Below, piece after piece: positions 9,913-18,200 of a stretch of 64,000 nt of DNA (positions are counted from its first letter, which is position 1; each line of letters opens with the position of its first letter). Below the pieces are notes generated by a model. The model saw only the letters and a program-made list of their open reading frames with translations, ran no database searches and was not told the origin of the DNA. The position numbers were made by a program, and so were the translations under genes. The stretch spans positions 225,227 to 289,226 of the forward strand of contig JAGNLA010000001.1 in assembly GCA_017999835.1 (NCBI GenBank). Direction: 5' to 3'. The stretch is from Caldisericia bacterium (GTDB lineage Bacteria > Caldisericota > Caldisericia > JAAYUI01).

Positions 9913-10740
9913 ATGAACATGAAGAAATTCTTGACAATCATCATGGCAGTCATCATGATTGCATCGCTCTCAGCAACACTTGTCGCTTGTGGTGGCGGAG
10001 ATCAGAAGCCAACAGAAACAAACGGCGAGCAGCAGCCAACGGAAGACACCCAGAAACCGCCAGAAGACACAACCCAGAAACCGCCAGAAGACACAACCCA
10101 GAAACCGCCAGAAGACACAACCCAGAAGCCACCAGAAGACACAACAAACGGCGAAAATACTGCAGAAGAAGAAGACGAACTCGTAGTTCCAGGCATGGAA
10201 TCAAGCGTCAAACTCAACGTCGGCGACGAAGTTCCAGACCTCGCATTCAAGATTCACCCGGTCTCGATGGGCGATTCATCATCAATCTGGAAGTTCATGG
10301 AAGAAGAAAAAGCAGAAGCCCTCATCCTCGACTTCTGGGCAGTATGGTGTGAGCCATGCAAAGCCGAACTTCCATACCTTGAAGTTATGTACAGAAAGTA
10401 CAAAGGCAAAGGCCTCAGAGTTCTTGGTGCAACAATCGATCCAGAAGACATGGCCACCGAAGGCAGAATCATGGAAATCCTCGAATTCGACCAGAAAATG
10501 AATGCATCCTGGAAGAAACTTGGTGAGTACGAAAAAGCCGAAGGCGACATCTATCTTTCATACCCAGTGCCAGTTGATGGTTCACGCGAAATGTCAAAAC
10601 AGCTCGGCGTTACCTCAATTCCAAGAACAATCCTCATCACAAAAGATCACAAGATCTATTACCAGCACGTCGGTTTTGACGAAGGCAAAGTAAAAGACCT
10701 CGAAGACAAAGTAAAAGAATATCTCAAGATTCAGGAATAA
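9913..10740 (+). CDS. TlpA/ResA-like thiol-disulfide lipoprotein with Pro-rich spacer
   Basis: 275 residues. A lipoprotein signal (lipobox LVAC at about residue 26) is followed by a Gln/Thr/Pro-rich linker holding four copies of the octamer QKPPEDTT, then a TlpA-like thioredoxin domain (about 100-275). The domain has the active site WCEPC (C146, C149) and the cis-Pro loop TSIPRTIL. It should sit outside the membrane on a flexible tether and reduce or exchange disulfides. Residues after ~85 are nearly identical to the third gene of this cluster, pointing to recent duplication. It has its own promoter and terminator. Confidence 0.88.
   Translation: MNMKKFLTIIMAVIMIASLSATLVACGGGDQKPTETNGEQQPTEDTQKPPEDTTQKPPEDTTQKPPEDTTQKPPEDTTNGENTAEEEDELVVPGMESSVKLNVGDEVPDLAFKIHPVSMGDSSSIWKFMEEEKAEALILDFWAVWCEPCKAELPYLEVMYRKYKGKGLRVLGATIDPEDMATEGRIMEILEFDQKMNASWKKLGEYEKAEGDIYLSYPVPVDGSREMSKQLGVTSIPRTILITKDHKIYYQHVGFDEGKVKDLEDKVKEYLKIQE
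10051..10146 (+). repeat. Four tandem 24-bp repeats inside the lipoprotein gene
   Basis: Units of 24 bp starting at 10051, 10075, 10099 and 10123 each encode QKPPEDTT. The first three are identical and the fourth has a few changes. In-frame repeats of this kind can vary in number and so change linker length. Confidence 0.9.
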
Positions 10741-10754
10741 TTTGGAATGAAATC

Positions 10755-10787
10755 AAAAAACGCCCTCTTTTCCGAGGGCGTTTTTTG
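10755..10787 (+). terminator. Intrinsic terminator
   Basis: AAAAACGCCCTC and GAGGGCGTTTTTT form a strong stem followed by a T-run, 15 bases after the lipoprotein stop. Confidence 0.92.
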
Positions 10788-10823
10788 TTATGTCAGATAC
10801 AAAATATAAACAGGAGGGAGACT

Positions 10824-11597
10824 GTGGGCGCTAAAAAGACTTTTTTACCAATCATGGCTTTCCTGACAGTCGCATCACTAACATTTGCTTCGGTTGCGTG
10901 CAACAAGGAGAGTGACCAAAACAAACCACTGACTGAAGATGCCAACGGGGAAGTGTTGGTTGTACCGGATATTGGAGCAACTCCCATCCCCAACATCCCT
11001 GTTGATCCAAATGGCAAATCCACTATTTTCCCGATGATCCCCGATTCACAGTTTGAATACTGTCCATCATTATTGGGCGAAGCATCTTCAATCTGGCGAT
11101 ATATGGAAAATGAAAAAGCTGAAGCTTTGATTGTCACTTTTTGGGCTACATGGAACCTACAATCAAAAAAGGAACTTGTTCATCTTGAAACATTATTCAG
11201 AAAATACAAGCAACAGGGTCTTAGAGCGCTTGCCATAAGCATCGATCCAGACAACATATTCACAAAAGAAAAAATATCCGAAATATTGAATTATGACCAG
11301 GGCATGGAGGAAGCATGGCAAAAACTAGGAATATTTTCAAAGGTTGATGGAAAATACCTTTCCTATCCAACTGCTCTGGACAGTTCAAGGAAAACCCTCG
11401 AAACCATAGGCGTTTCGTCCATTCCATGCGCTTTGCTGGTTACAAAAAACCACAAAATCTATTTCCGCCATTACGGCTTTGACGAAGACAAGTTCAGAAT
11501 ACTGGAAGAAAAAACCGATGACCTGCTAAAACATATGAAGCAGGAGTTTTATCCAATTTCTGGAACAAATTCGTATTCTTCGTGTATGATAAATTGA
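10824..11597 (+). CDS. TlpA-like lipoprotein paralogue lacking the CxxC active site
   Basis: 257 residues from GTG 10824, which has AGGAGG six bases upstream; the frame's earlier TTG lies in the preceding terminator. The lipobox is SVAC. The thioredoxin-like domain aligns along its length with its two neighbours (SSIWRYMENEKAEALIV, LFRKYKQQGLRALAISIDPDN, SSIPCALLVTKNHKIYF), but WCEPC is replaced by WNLQS (N111, S114). It cannot do dithiol chemistry at that site, and probably binds a partner or acts as a chaperone. The frame is intact over its whole length, so it is not a simple pseudogene. Confidence 0.85.
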   Translation: MGAKKTFLPIMAFLTVASLTFASVACNKESDQNKPLTEDANGEVLVVPDIGATPIPNIPVDPNGKSTIFPMIPDSQFEYCPSLLGEASSIWRYMENEKAEALIVTFWATWNLQSKKELVHLETLFRKYKQQGLRALAISIDPDNIFTKEKISEILNYDQGMEEAWQKLGIFSKVDGKYLSYPTALDSSRKTLETIGVSSIPCALLVTKNHKIYFRHYGFDEDKFRILEEKTDDLLKHMKQEFYPISGTNSYSSCMIN

Positions 11598-11628
11598 AAA
11601 CAGAAAATAGTAGAAAAAGGAGAATAAG

Positions 11629-12285
11629 ATGAAAACAAAAAGAATAATTTCAACACTCCTTGCAACCATTATGATTGCAGCGCTGTCACTCTCATTTGTT
11701 GCCTGTGGAGGCGAATCAGGAGAACTTCCAGTTGATGGGCTTGACTCGGATGTGAAACTCAAAGTCGGCGACGAGGTTCCAGACCTTGCATTCAAGATTC
11801 ATCCTGTCTCATCAGGTGACTCTTCGTCAATTTGGAAATACATGGAAGACGAGAAGGCAGAAGCCCTCATCCTCGACTTCTGGGCAGTATGGTGCGAACC
11901 ATGCAAGGCAGAGCTTCCATACCTCGAAGTCATGTACAGAAAGTACAAAGATAAAGGTCTCAGAGTTCTCGGAGTAACCATCGATCCTGAAGACATGAAC
12001 ACTGAAGGCAAGATTATGGAAATACTAGAATATGATCCAAAGATGAATAATTCATGGAAAGCGCTTGGTGAGTACGAAAAAGCTGAAGGCGACATCTATC
12101 TTTCATACCCAATACCTGTTGACGGAACGAGGGAGATGTCCAAAAAGCTTGGCGTGACATCAATTCCAAGAACAATCCTCATCACAAAAGATCACAAGAT
12201 CTATTACCAGCACGTTGGTTTTGACGAAGGCAAAGTAAAAGACCTCGAAGACAAAGTAAAAGAATATCTCAAAATCCAAGAATAG
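11629..12285 (+). CDS. TlpA/ResA-like thiol-disulfide lipoprotein
   Basis: 218 residues. The ATG follows AAAAAGGAGA. The signal peptide ends in a lipobox (FVAC), then a short linker leads straight to the thioredoxin domain with WCEPC (C89, C92) and the cis-Pro loop SIPRTIL. It lacks the Pro-rich repeats of the first paralogue but is otherwise almost the same protein. The last ~115 bp of both genes differ at only a few bases. An extracytoplasmic disulfide reductase or exchange role is inferred; no cytochrome c maturation genes are present in the window. Confidence 0.88.
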   Translation: MKTKRIISTLLATIMIAALSLSFVACGGESGELPVDGLDSDVKLKVGDEVPDLAFKIHPVSSGDSSSIWKYMEDEKAEALILDFWAVWCEPCKAELPYLEVMYRKYKDKGLRVLGVTIDPEDMNTEGKIMEILEYDPKMNNSWKALGEYEKAEGDIYLSYPIPVDGTREMSKKLGVTSIPRTILITKDHKIYYQHVGFDEGKVKDLEDKVKEYLKIQE

Positions 12286-12306
12286 CCCTGGATGAGTAGT
12301 CGACCA

Positions 12307-12337
12307 AAATGCCCTCAACATTGAGGGCATTTTTTGT
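12307..12337 (+). terminator. Intrinsic terminator after the TlpA cluster
   Basis: AAAATGCCCTCA and TGAGGGCATTTTTT form a stem with a T-run, separating the lipoprotein cluster from the rsmD operon. Confidence 0.92.
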
Positions 12338-12343
12338 TATAAT
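12315..12343 (+). promoter_or_regulatory. Possible promoter of the rsmD operon
   Basis: A perfect TATAAT (12338-12343) lies 17 bp after TCAACA, a weak -35 placed within the preceding terminator. It would start a transcript near 12350, 25 bases before rsmD. Confidence 0.45.
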
Positions 12344-12374
12344 GAAATTTATGCAACGTGGCTCAAAAGACAAA

Positions 12375-12947
12375 ATGAAGTTAAGAATTGTTGGTGGCAC
12401 AATGAAAGGCAGGCAGGTAATCCTCCCACTTGGCTTTCCTGGGCGACCAACAAGAGACATGGTCAAAGAAGCTCTGTTTGACATTCTCTCAATAGACATC
12501 AGGAGAGCAAAATTCCTGGATTTGTTTGCTGGCTCAGGCACCATTGGCATCGAAGCCGTTTCTCGTGGCGCAATCCATGCCTGGTGTGTGGACAAACATC
12601 CAATGGCGATAAAATCTATTGCCCAAACCATAAAAACATTCTGCATAGAAGACAAAGTCACTCTCGAGAGGATGGATGCCGGCAGGTTCATGCGTGAAGC
12701 CTGGATGAAAAAACTACAGTTTGACATAATCTTTTGCGATCCACCTTATGAAATGACTCAGGAAGAACTAGCCACGATCCTTGAAAACATCAACGAAACA
12801 CTCGCACCACAAGGTCTGCTTGTCGTAGAAATGGCTCTCGAGGTGGATTATCCTGATATTTTTGCAGGACTAACAAGATTCAAGGAGAAGCGCTATGGCG
12901 GAACAAAGCTCAATTTCTGGTCACGCCCTGTACCCGGGGACGTTTGA
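12375..12947 (+). CDS. rsmD: 16S rRNA (guanine966-N2)-methyltransferase
   Basis: 190 residues from ATG 12375, chosen because family members begin with MRIIGG-like residues (here MKLRIVGGTMKGR). Upstream in-frame ATGs at 12309, 12342 and 12351 lie in or next to the terminator/promoter. It uses SAM to methylate G966 of 16S rRNA. Motif I is LDLFAGSGTIGIEA and the catalytic DPPY motif is CDPPYE. The gene overlaps coaD by 53 bp, the usual rsmD-coaD pairing. Confidence 0.92.
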   Translation: MKLRIVGGTMKGRQVILPLGFPGRPTRDMVKEALFDILSIDIRRAKFLDLFAGSGTIGIEAVSRGAIHAWCVDKHPMAIKSIAQTIKTFCIEDKVTLERMDAGRFMREAWMKKLQFDIIFCDPPYEMTQEELATILENINETLAPQGLLVVEMALEVDYPDIFAGLTRFKEKRYGGTKLNFWSRPVPGDV

Positions 12948-13389
12948 CCCACCGACGTTGGGTCACGTTTCAATAATCAGAAGGGCTGCAAAGCTTTTTA
13001 ACAAGCTAACCATTGGCGTTGCAAATTTATCTGAGAAGAATCCCATGCTAAACCTTGAGCAAAGAATCGGGCTGATGAAGGAAATCTTCAAAGACCACCC
13101 CAATGTTGATGTCAAACCTTTTTCAGGGTTGCTAGTCGATTTTGCCAGAAGCGAAAATGCCAGGATAATTGTGCGCGGTATGAGAAACATAACTGATTTC
13201 GACTATGAGTACAGAATGGACGTAACCAACAGACACTGCCTGCCGGATCTCGAAACGATATTTCTTCTATCTGACCCAGAAACAGGATACATTTCATCGA
13301 CTCTTGTTAAACAAATCGCCAAAGCAGGCGGCGATATTTCAGATTTTGTGCCAGAGCAAGTAATTGCTGTTTTGAAGGGGGTAAAATGA
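12895..13389 (+). CDS. coaD: Phosphopantetheine adenylyltransferase
   Basis: 164 residues. It transfers AMP from ATP to 4'-phosphopantetheine, the penultimate step of coenzyme A synthesis. Visible motifs are YPGTFDPPTLGH (nucleotidyl-transferase T/HxGH) and ISSTLVKQIAK (the ISSTxVR-type motif), with RGMRNITDFDYEY between. The length matches the family. AAGGAGAA precedes the ATG, which lies inside the end of rsmD. The stop overlaps the next start (ATGA). Confidence 0.96.
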   Translation: MAEQSSISGHALYPGTFDPPTLGHVSIIRRAAKLFNKLTIGVANLSEKNPMLNLEQRIGLMKEIFKDHPNVDVKPFSGLLVDFARSENARIIVRGMRNITDFDYEYRMDVTNRHCLPDLETIFLLSDPETGYISSTLVKQIAKAGGDISDFVPEQVIAVLKGVK

Positions 13390-13796
13390 GCATTCTTGCA
13401 GATTTGGAAGAGTTGAGGGAAATCTTTCTTGGCGCCAGAAAAGCTGCGTTCACTGATATGATAATGGTTCCTCAAAACAGGGTAAACGAACTGATGGATA
13501 GGATTGTCAAAAATTTTCCAATCGAGTTTGAACAAGCCTCTGAGATCGTTTTAAAGAGTAAGGACATAATCTCCTCTGCTCAGGAAGAAGCAAAAAAAAT
13601 AAATCCGGATGATTTGGAAATAGCCAGAAAACAAGCAGAATCAATTATTTCTGCTGCCAAAACAGAATCAGACAAAATGAAAGCCCAAACCCTGTCCTTT
13701 ATCCAGAAAATCATCGCAGATTCCTTGATTTCAATACGTAAAGCAGATTCAATATTGCAAGAATCTCTCGAAGGTGTTAAAGATGCCAATATATGA
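13386..13796 (+). CDS. Helical protein of unknown function, coaD-linked
   Basis: 136 residues, not assigned to a named family. It is predicted mostly alpha-helical, with a charged central stretch (EEAKKINPDDLEIARKQAE) likely to form a coiled coil similar in character to ATP-synthase b-type stalks, but without a membrane segment. The start overlaps the coaD stop by four bases and the end overlaps the next gene. Small helical proteins next to coaD occur in other bacteria, but I cannot name a function. Confidence 0.65.
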   Translation: MSILADLEELREIFLGARKAAFTDMIMVPQNRVNELMDRIVKNFPIEFEQASEIVLKSKDIISSAQEEAKKINPDDLEIARKQAESIISAAKTESDKMKAQTLSFIQKIIADSLISIRKADSILQESLEGVKDANI

Positions 13797-14004
13797 GTTC
13801 AAATGTTTGAATTGCAAAGCAGAATTTGATGTTTTGATGGGATATTCCGATCCTGTCCCGTCATGCCCAAAGTGTGGATCGAACAATGTAGCCAAAAAAA
13901 TTTCAGTTTTTTCTTCAAAAGCATCCAATCCTGCTTCAACAGAAAATATCGGCGGTGGATGTACATCATGTAATGGAGGTTCATGTAGCTCATGTCGACA
14001 CTAA
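13783..14004 (+). CDS. FmdB-family zinc-ribbon protein
   Basis: 73 residues from ATG 13783 (MPIYEFKC is the canonical FmdB start; an upstream GTG is ignored). Two CxxC pairs, CLNC and CPKC, make a single zinc ribbon, followed by a Ser/Gly/Cys-rich tail (CTSCNGGSCSSC) that could hold a further metal. FmdB proteins are regulator-like small zinc proteins with no settled function. The gene overlaps both neighbours and so belongs to the operon. Confidence 0.88.
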   Translation: MPIYEFKCLNCKAEFDVLMGYSDPVPSCPKCGSNNVAKKISVFSSKASNPASTENIGGGCTSCNGGSCSSCRH

Positions 14005-15206
14005 TTGAAAAGAAGTACAGAGGCGATTTCCCTCTGCTTTGCAAGGAAAACCCACCGATTTTCTTCGACAACGCATGTATGACACTAAAACCGCGCCAGG
14101 TCATTGACGCGGTTTGTTCATATTACAGCGATTATCCGGTTTGCGAAGGCCGTTCCGCCCACGCCATGGCGCTCAAGCTTGACGCCGAGATGTCAAACGC
14201 CAGACGCGCGATGAAGGATTTCATCGGAGCATCGTCAATCAATGAAATCTGCTTTACCAAGAACACAACCGAGGCATTAAACATCATTGCAAACGGTTTT
14301 GACTGGAAGCCAGGCGACGTTGTGTGTGTGTCCGACAAAGAGCACAACAGCAACTTCCTCCCATGGTTCAGGCTCCAGGAAACCCGCGGTGTCAAACTGA
14401 GAGTCGTGCCGTCAGGCGACGACAACAAAATGTCGCTTGATAACTGGAAAAAAGCCATTGAAGAGTCAAAACCAAGGATGATAAGCTTTTATCTGACCTC
14501 AAACCTCGACGGTGAAACCAGCCCGGCTGCTGAGCTAACCAAACTTGCAAAATCGCACGGTGCAATGGTTTGCCTGGATGGCGCCCAGGGCGCAGCACAC
14601 ATCCCGCTCAATGTTGCCGAAATGGGGATCGATTTCATGGGCATGTCCATCCACAAAATGTGCGGCCCAACAGCAATGGGTGTCCTCTGGGGGAGGCTTG
14701 AAGAGCTTCGCAAGCTCAACCAGCTTGCAACCGGTGGTGGTACCGTAACATCGGTAACCTATGAAGAGGCAAGATTTCTTGAGCCTCCAAGAAGATTTGA
14801 GCCAGGACTCCAAAACTATGCTGGTGTGGCAGGCGTCAGACCTGCTGTTGAGTACATCGAGTCAATCGGCAGAACAAGGATTCATCAGCACGAGATAGCC
14901 CTCAATGAGCACCTTCAGGAATTGATCCTCAAAATCCCAGGTGTTAACATCATCGGACCAAGCAAAGCTGCCGACAGGGGCGGAATAACCAGCATCACCG
15001 TAGACGGTTACAATGTCCACGACCTGGCTCTGCTTTTTGACGATATGGCTGGAGTCATGATGAGAGCTGGTTTCCATTGCGTTCACGGTTGGTTCAATTC
15101 AAGAAAAATTGACGGAACCCTGAGGGTTTCAACATATCTGTACAATACTATTGAAGAAATTGAGATTTTTGCAAAGACGCTTGAAGAGATAGTCAAGGAG
15201 GGATGA
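13992..15206 (+). CDS. Class V aminotransferase, SufS/cysteine desulfurase-like
   Basis: 404-residue PLP enzyme. The Schiff-base lysine lies in GMSIHKMCGPTAMGVLWG. Cofactor-site elements are TKNTTEALNIIANG, DKEHNSN and LDGAQGAAH. Near the C-terminus, MRAGFHCVHGWF matches the RxGHHCA active-site loop of SufS/CsdA, so the persulfide-forming Cys is present. This supports sulfur mobilisation from cysteine, although class V selenocysteine lyases and epimerases are close relatives. No SufU, IscU or ThiI homologue is adjacent. The gene overlaps the fmdB-like gene and the next reading frame. Confidence 0.82.
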   Translation: MSTLIEKKYRGDFPLLCKENPPIFFDNACMTLKPRQVIDAVCSYYSDYPVCEGRSAHAMALKLDAEMSNARRAMKDFIGASSINEICFTKNTTEALNIIANGFDWKPGDVVCVSDKEHNSNFLPWFRLQETRGVKLRVVPSGDDNKMSLDNWKKAIEESKPRMISFYLTSNLDGETSPAAELTKLAKSHGAMVCLDGAQGAAHIPLNVAEMGIDFMGMSIHKMCGPTAMGVLWGRLEELRKLNQLATGGGTVTSVTYEEARFLEPPRRFEPGLQNYAGVAGVRPAVEYIESIGRTRIHQHEIALNEHLQELILKIPGVNIIGPSKAADRGGITSITVDGYNVHDLALLFDDMAGVMMRAGFHCVHGWFNSRKIDGTLRVSTYLYNTIEEIEIFAKTLEEIVKEG

Positions 15207-18200
15207 TGAGGAACAAGTTTGCCATTCTGCTTGCACTGGTTCTGACCATAACAAGCTTTACCGTTCCATCAGCAAAGGCGACAGATTTCAGCTACTGGGG
15301 TCTTGTCAACCAGGTTTCATCAAAAAATCAGATGGAAATTCTGGGAAAACTCACATCGCCTGAATTCTTTGGCAGACAGCCAGGGTTTGAAGGTGATACA
15401 GTCACCACAAGCTATATCGCCGATTATTTCAAAACTATAGGCCTGACCCCTGCAGGTGACAATGGCACGTTCCTTCAAACAGTTCCCATGAACATTGTCT
15501 GTCCAGTCGCTCCAATTGATTTTCGACAGATGGATGTCAACAAAAGCTCTTTGAGACAATTTGTTTTTATGAAAGATTACAACATTCTCATAGCTTCGGG
15601 TTCGGGCAATGTCACAGCTCCAGCATTCTTCTGCGGATATGGCATCACTTCAAAGGCAAAGGTTGTATACGACGACTATGCCGGTGTAGATGTTACAGGC
15701 AAGATTGTCGTGATTTTCAGAGGCGGGCCTTCATATTTCATGGAAGCAGCTGCAAACGACGGACAGCTGACCAACCTCATGAGTTTCACCACCAAAGTTG
15801 CAAACGCAAAGGCACATGGCGCTATCGGTGTTATCCTCATCGAAAATCCAAATTATCCTCCATCAAGACGCACAAACCTTGCCCAACGAAGCCTCACTTT
15901 CTATCAGTCTTCACTGCCAGGTTTGTATCTTTCTATCGACACAGGCGACATAGTACTCTCTGAAACAGGCAAAACTTCAGCAGAAATATCCAAAAACATC
16001 GATGCCCAGCAGAAGCCATATTCATTTCCACTTCCAAAGTACAACTGGAACATCCAGGTCACTATGGCAGTTAAGGAAAACTATAAATCGGCAAACGTTG
16101 TTGGCTATATCCCTTCCTCGGATCCGTTTGGAGCCAATGAAACGCTTATGGTCGGCGCACACTGGGATCATCTTGGAATAGACCCAAGTGGAAACTTATA
16201 CCCAGGCGCAATCGACAACGGTTCTGGTGTTTCAGTGATGATGGAAGTTGCCAGAGTTTTTGCCCAAAACAAAGTCAAACTTGACCGCAACCTTGCCTTT
16301 GTTGCCTTTACTGGAGAAGAATCCGGCTTGGTTGGTTCTGGTTACATGGCCAACAACTGCCCATTCCCGGAAGAAGGGCTTACAGTTCTAAACCTCGACA
16401 TGGTTGGCGGTCTGCCAAACATCATAAGGTGTGCTTCAGATCCTAATTTTACAGACCTCAACAGCAAACTCAAACAAGCTGGACTGAAAGTCGGCGCAGA
16501 TTTCAAACTTGGAGGGCCAGCCAATGGTTCTTCTGATCACTATCCGTTCTACCTTAAAGGCATTCAGGCTGTGTTCGTTATTGCCGCAGACGGCGTAACA
16601 AAATATCACGTTCCGGAAGACACCATAGATACCGTCAGCCCCGAGGGCTTGGAACTTGTAGCCAAATTCATCATTCATGCTGCGGGACAAATGACCAACC
16701 CATTCTACCTGTCTTTGGATAATCCTGGCCCAATAACCGTTGGAACACCTGAATATGAACTTACGGGTTACACTGGCAAGAACGCTGCTGTAAGCGTCGG
16801 CGGAAGGAACACAATATCCTCTGAGACTGGTCGATTTATGTTGACCGTTCCACTGACCAAAGGCACACAAACACTCAACGTAACAGCCATCAAACCAGGC
16901 TCAATGCAGAAACTTGAAAAACCGATAACAATCACCTACGAACTCAGATCAAAGGCAACAAGTTCAATAAGCCAGATAAACTTTGGCTACGTCACAAAAG
17001 ACAGCAACAAAACCGTTGAGTTTACAATCCAGAACAAAGGAGAGGGTCCACTCTCAGGAACCATCAGGGCATGCGACAACTGGATGGTAATCTCTCCAAA
17101 CAAGCTTGAGGCAAGCAAAACTGTGGTCAGTGTGAAGGTTGACACCGATAAGTTCACCGAGGATGGTTTCCACTACTGCATGCTGCAGATTGAAACCGAC
17201 AACGGAATGATGCAACTGCCAGTAACAGCTGTAACAGGCAACCCAATAGTTTCGCTCAAAACAGTCTTTGGTAGCAAGACAGCTTTCATTGCTGGCACAA
17301 AGATGCCGATCACAAACCCGATGGTTTCAGTTGGCAAAACCGACTTTGTGCCAATGTCGCTGATTTCAATGGCTTTCGGCGCAACATTCAACCTTGATGA
17401 CACCCACGGCTCAATCACTCTTGGCGACAGCAAAGTCACGGTTTGGCCAGACACAAGCATCGCCATGATTGGAAACTCGCCAATTTCCCTTACAGGAAAC
17501 GTTTATGGAGTTGGTTCAGACTTCATGATCCCTGTTGAGCTTGTTGCCAAACTTGGAATAATTTCTAAGTTTGATGAAGAAACGGAAACCTACGAATTCA
17601 GCTACGATGCCAATCCATTCAAAATCACAACAAACCAGAATCCTGAATCTTTTACAATCTCTTATAAAAACCCAAATATCGACAACGCCAGCTTTGATAT
17701 TGAGGCCAACAGGACAGCCCAGGCTGTCATTTCAACTGATTCAGACTGGCTGGTCGCATGGCCACAGACTCTGGAAATTGGTTCTTCCAAGAAAACAATA
17801 AGTCTCAAGTTTGCCACGAACAAACTCCTCCAGCCTGGACAGAAAACCTCCACTGTAAAAATTAGCACGGCATTTGGAACAAAAGAAGTACCGATAACTG
17901 TTATCACACCATCATCCGAGCGTATTGTGAAAATTCAAATCGGAAGCAAGACCGGTACAATTGATGACAAGGAAACAACCCTTTCACAGCCACCATTTAT
18001 CGATGGTGGAACCACAATGGTTCCTTACAGATTCCTTGGTGAAGCTTTTGGCGCAACCATCGAATGGATCGCTGAATCAAAAACCGTCAGAGCCACGCTT
18101 GACAGAACAACAGTCGAGTTGGTAATCGGCCAAAAGACCGCAAAGGTCAACGGCGTGCCAACAACACTTGCCAAAGCACCAATAATCGTAAAAGGCAGCA

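Noticed and set aside
10051-10146. CRISPR-like repeats
   Set aside because: The repeats are directly adjacent without spacers, in frame, and encode a protein linker.
10824-11597. Pseudogene call for the Cys-free TlpA paralogue
   Set aside because: The frame, ribosome site, signal peptide and fold residues are intact.
12309-12374. Longer N-terminus of RsmD
   Set aside because: The extra codons lie in the terminator hairpin and over the TATAAT, and family members start at the MKLRIVGG equivalent.
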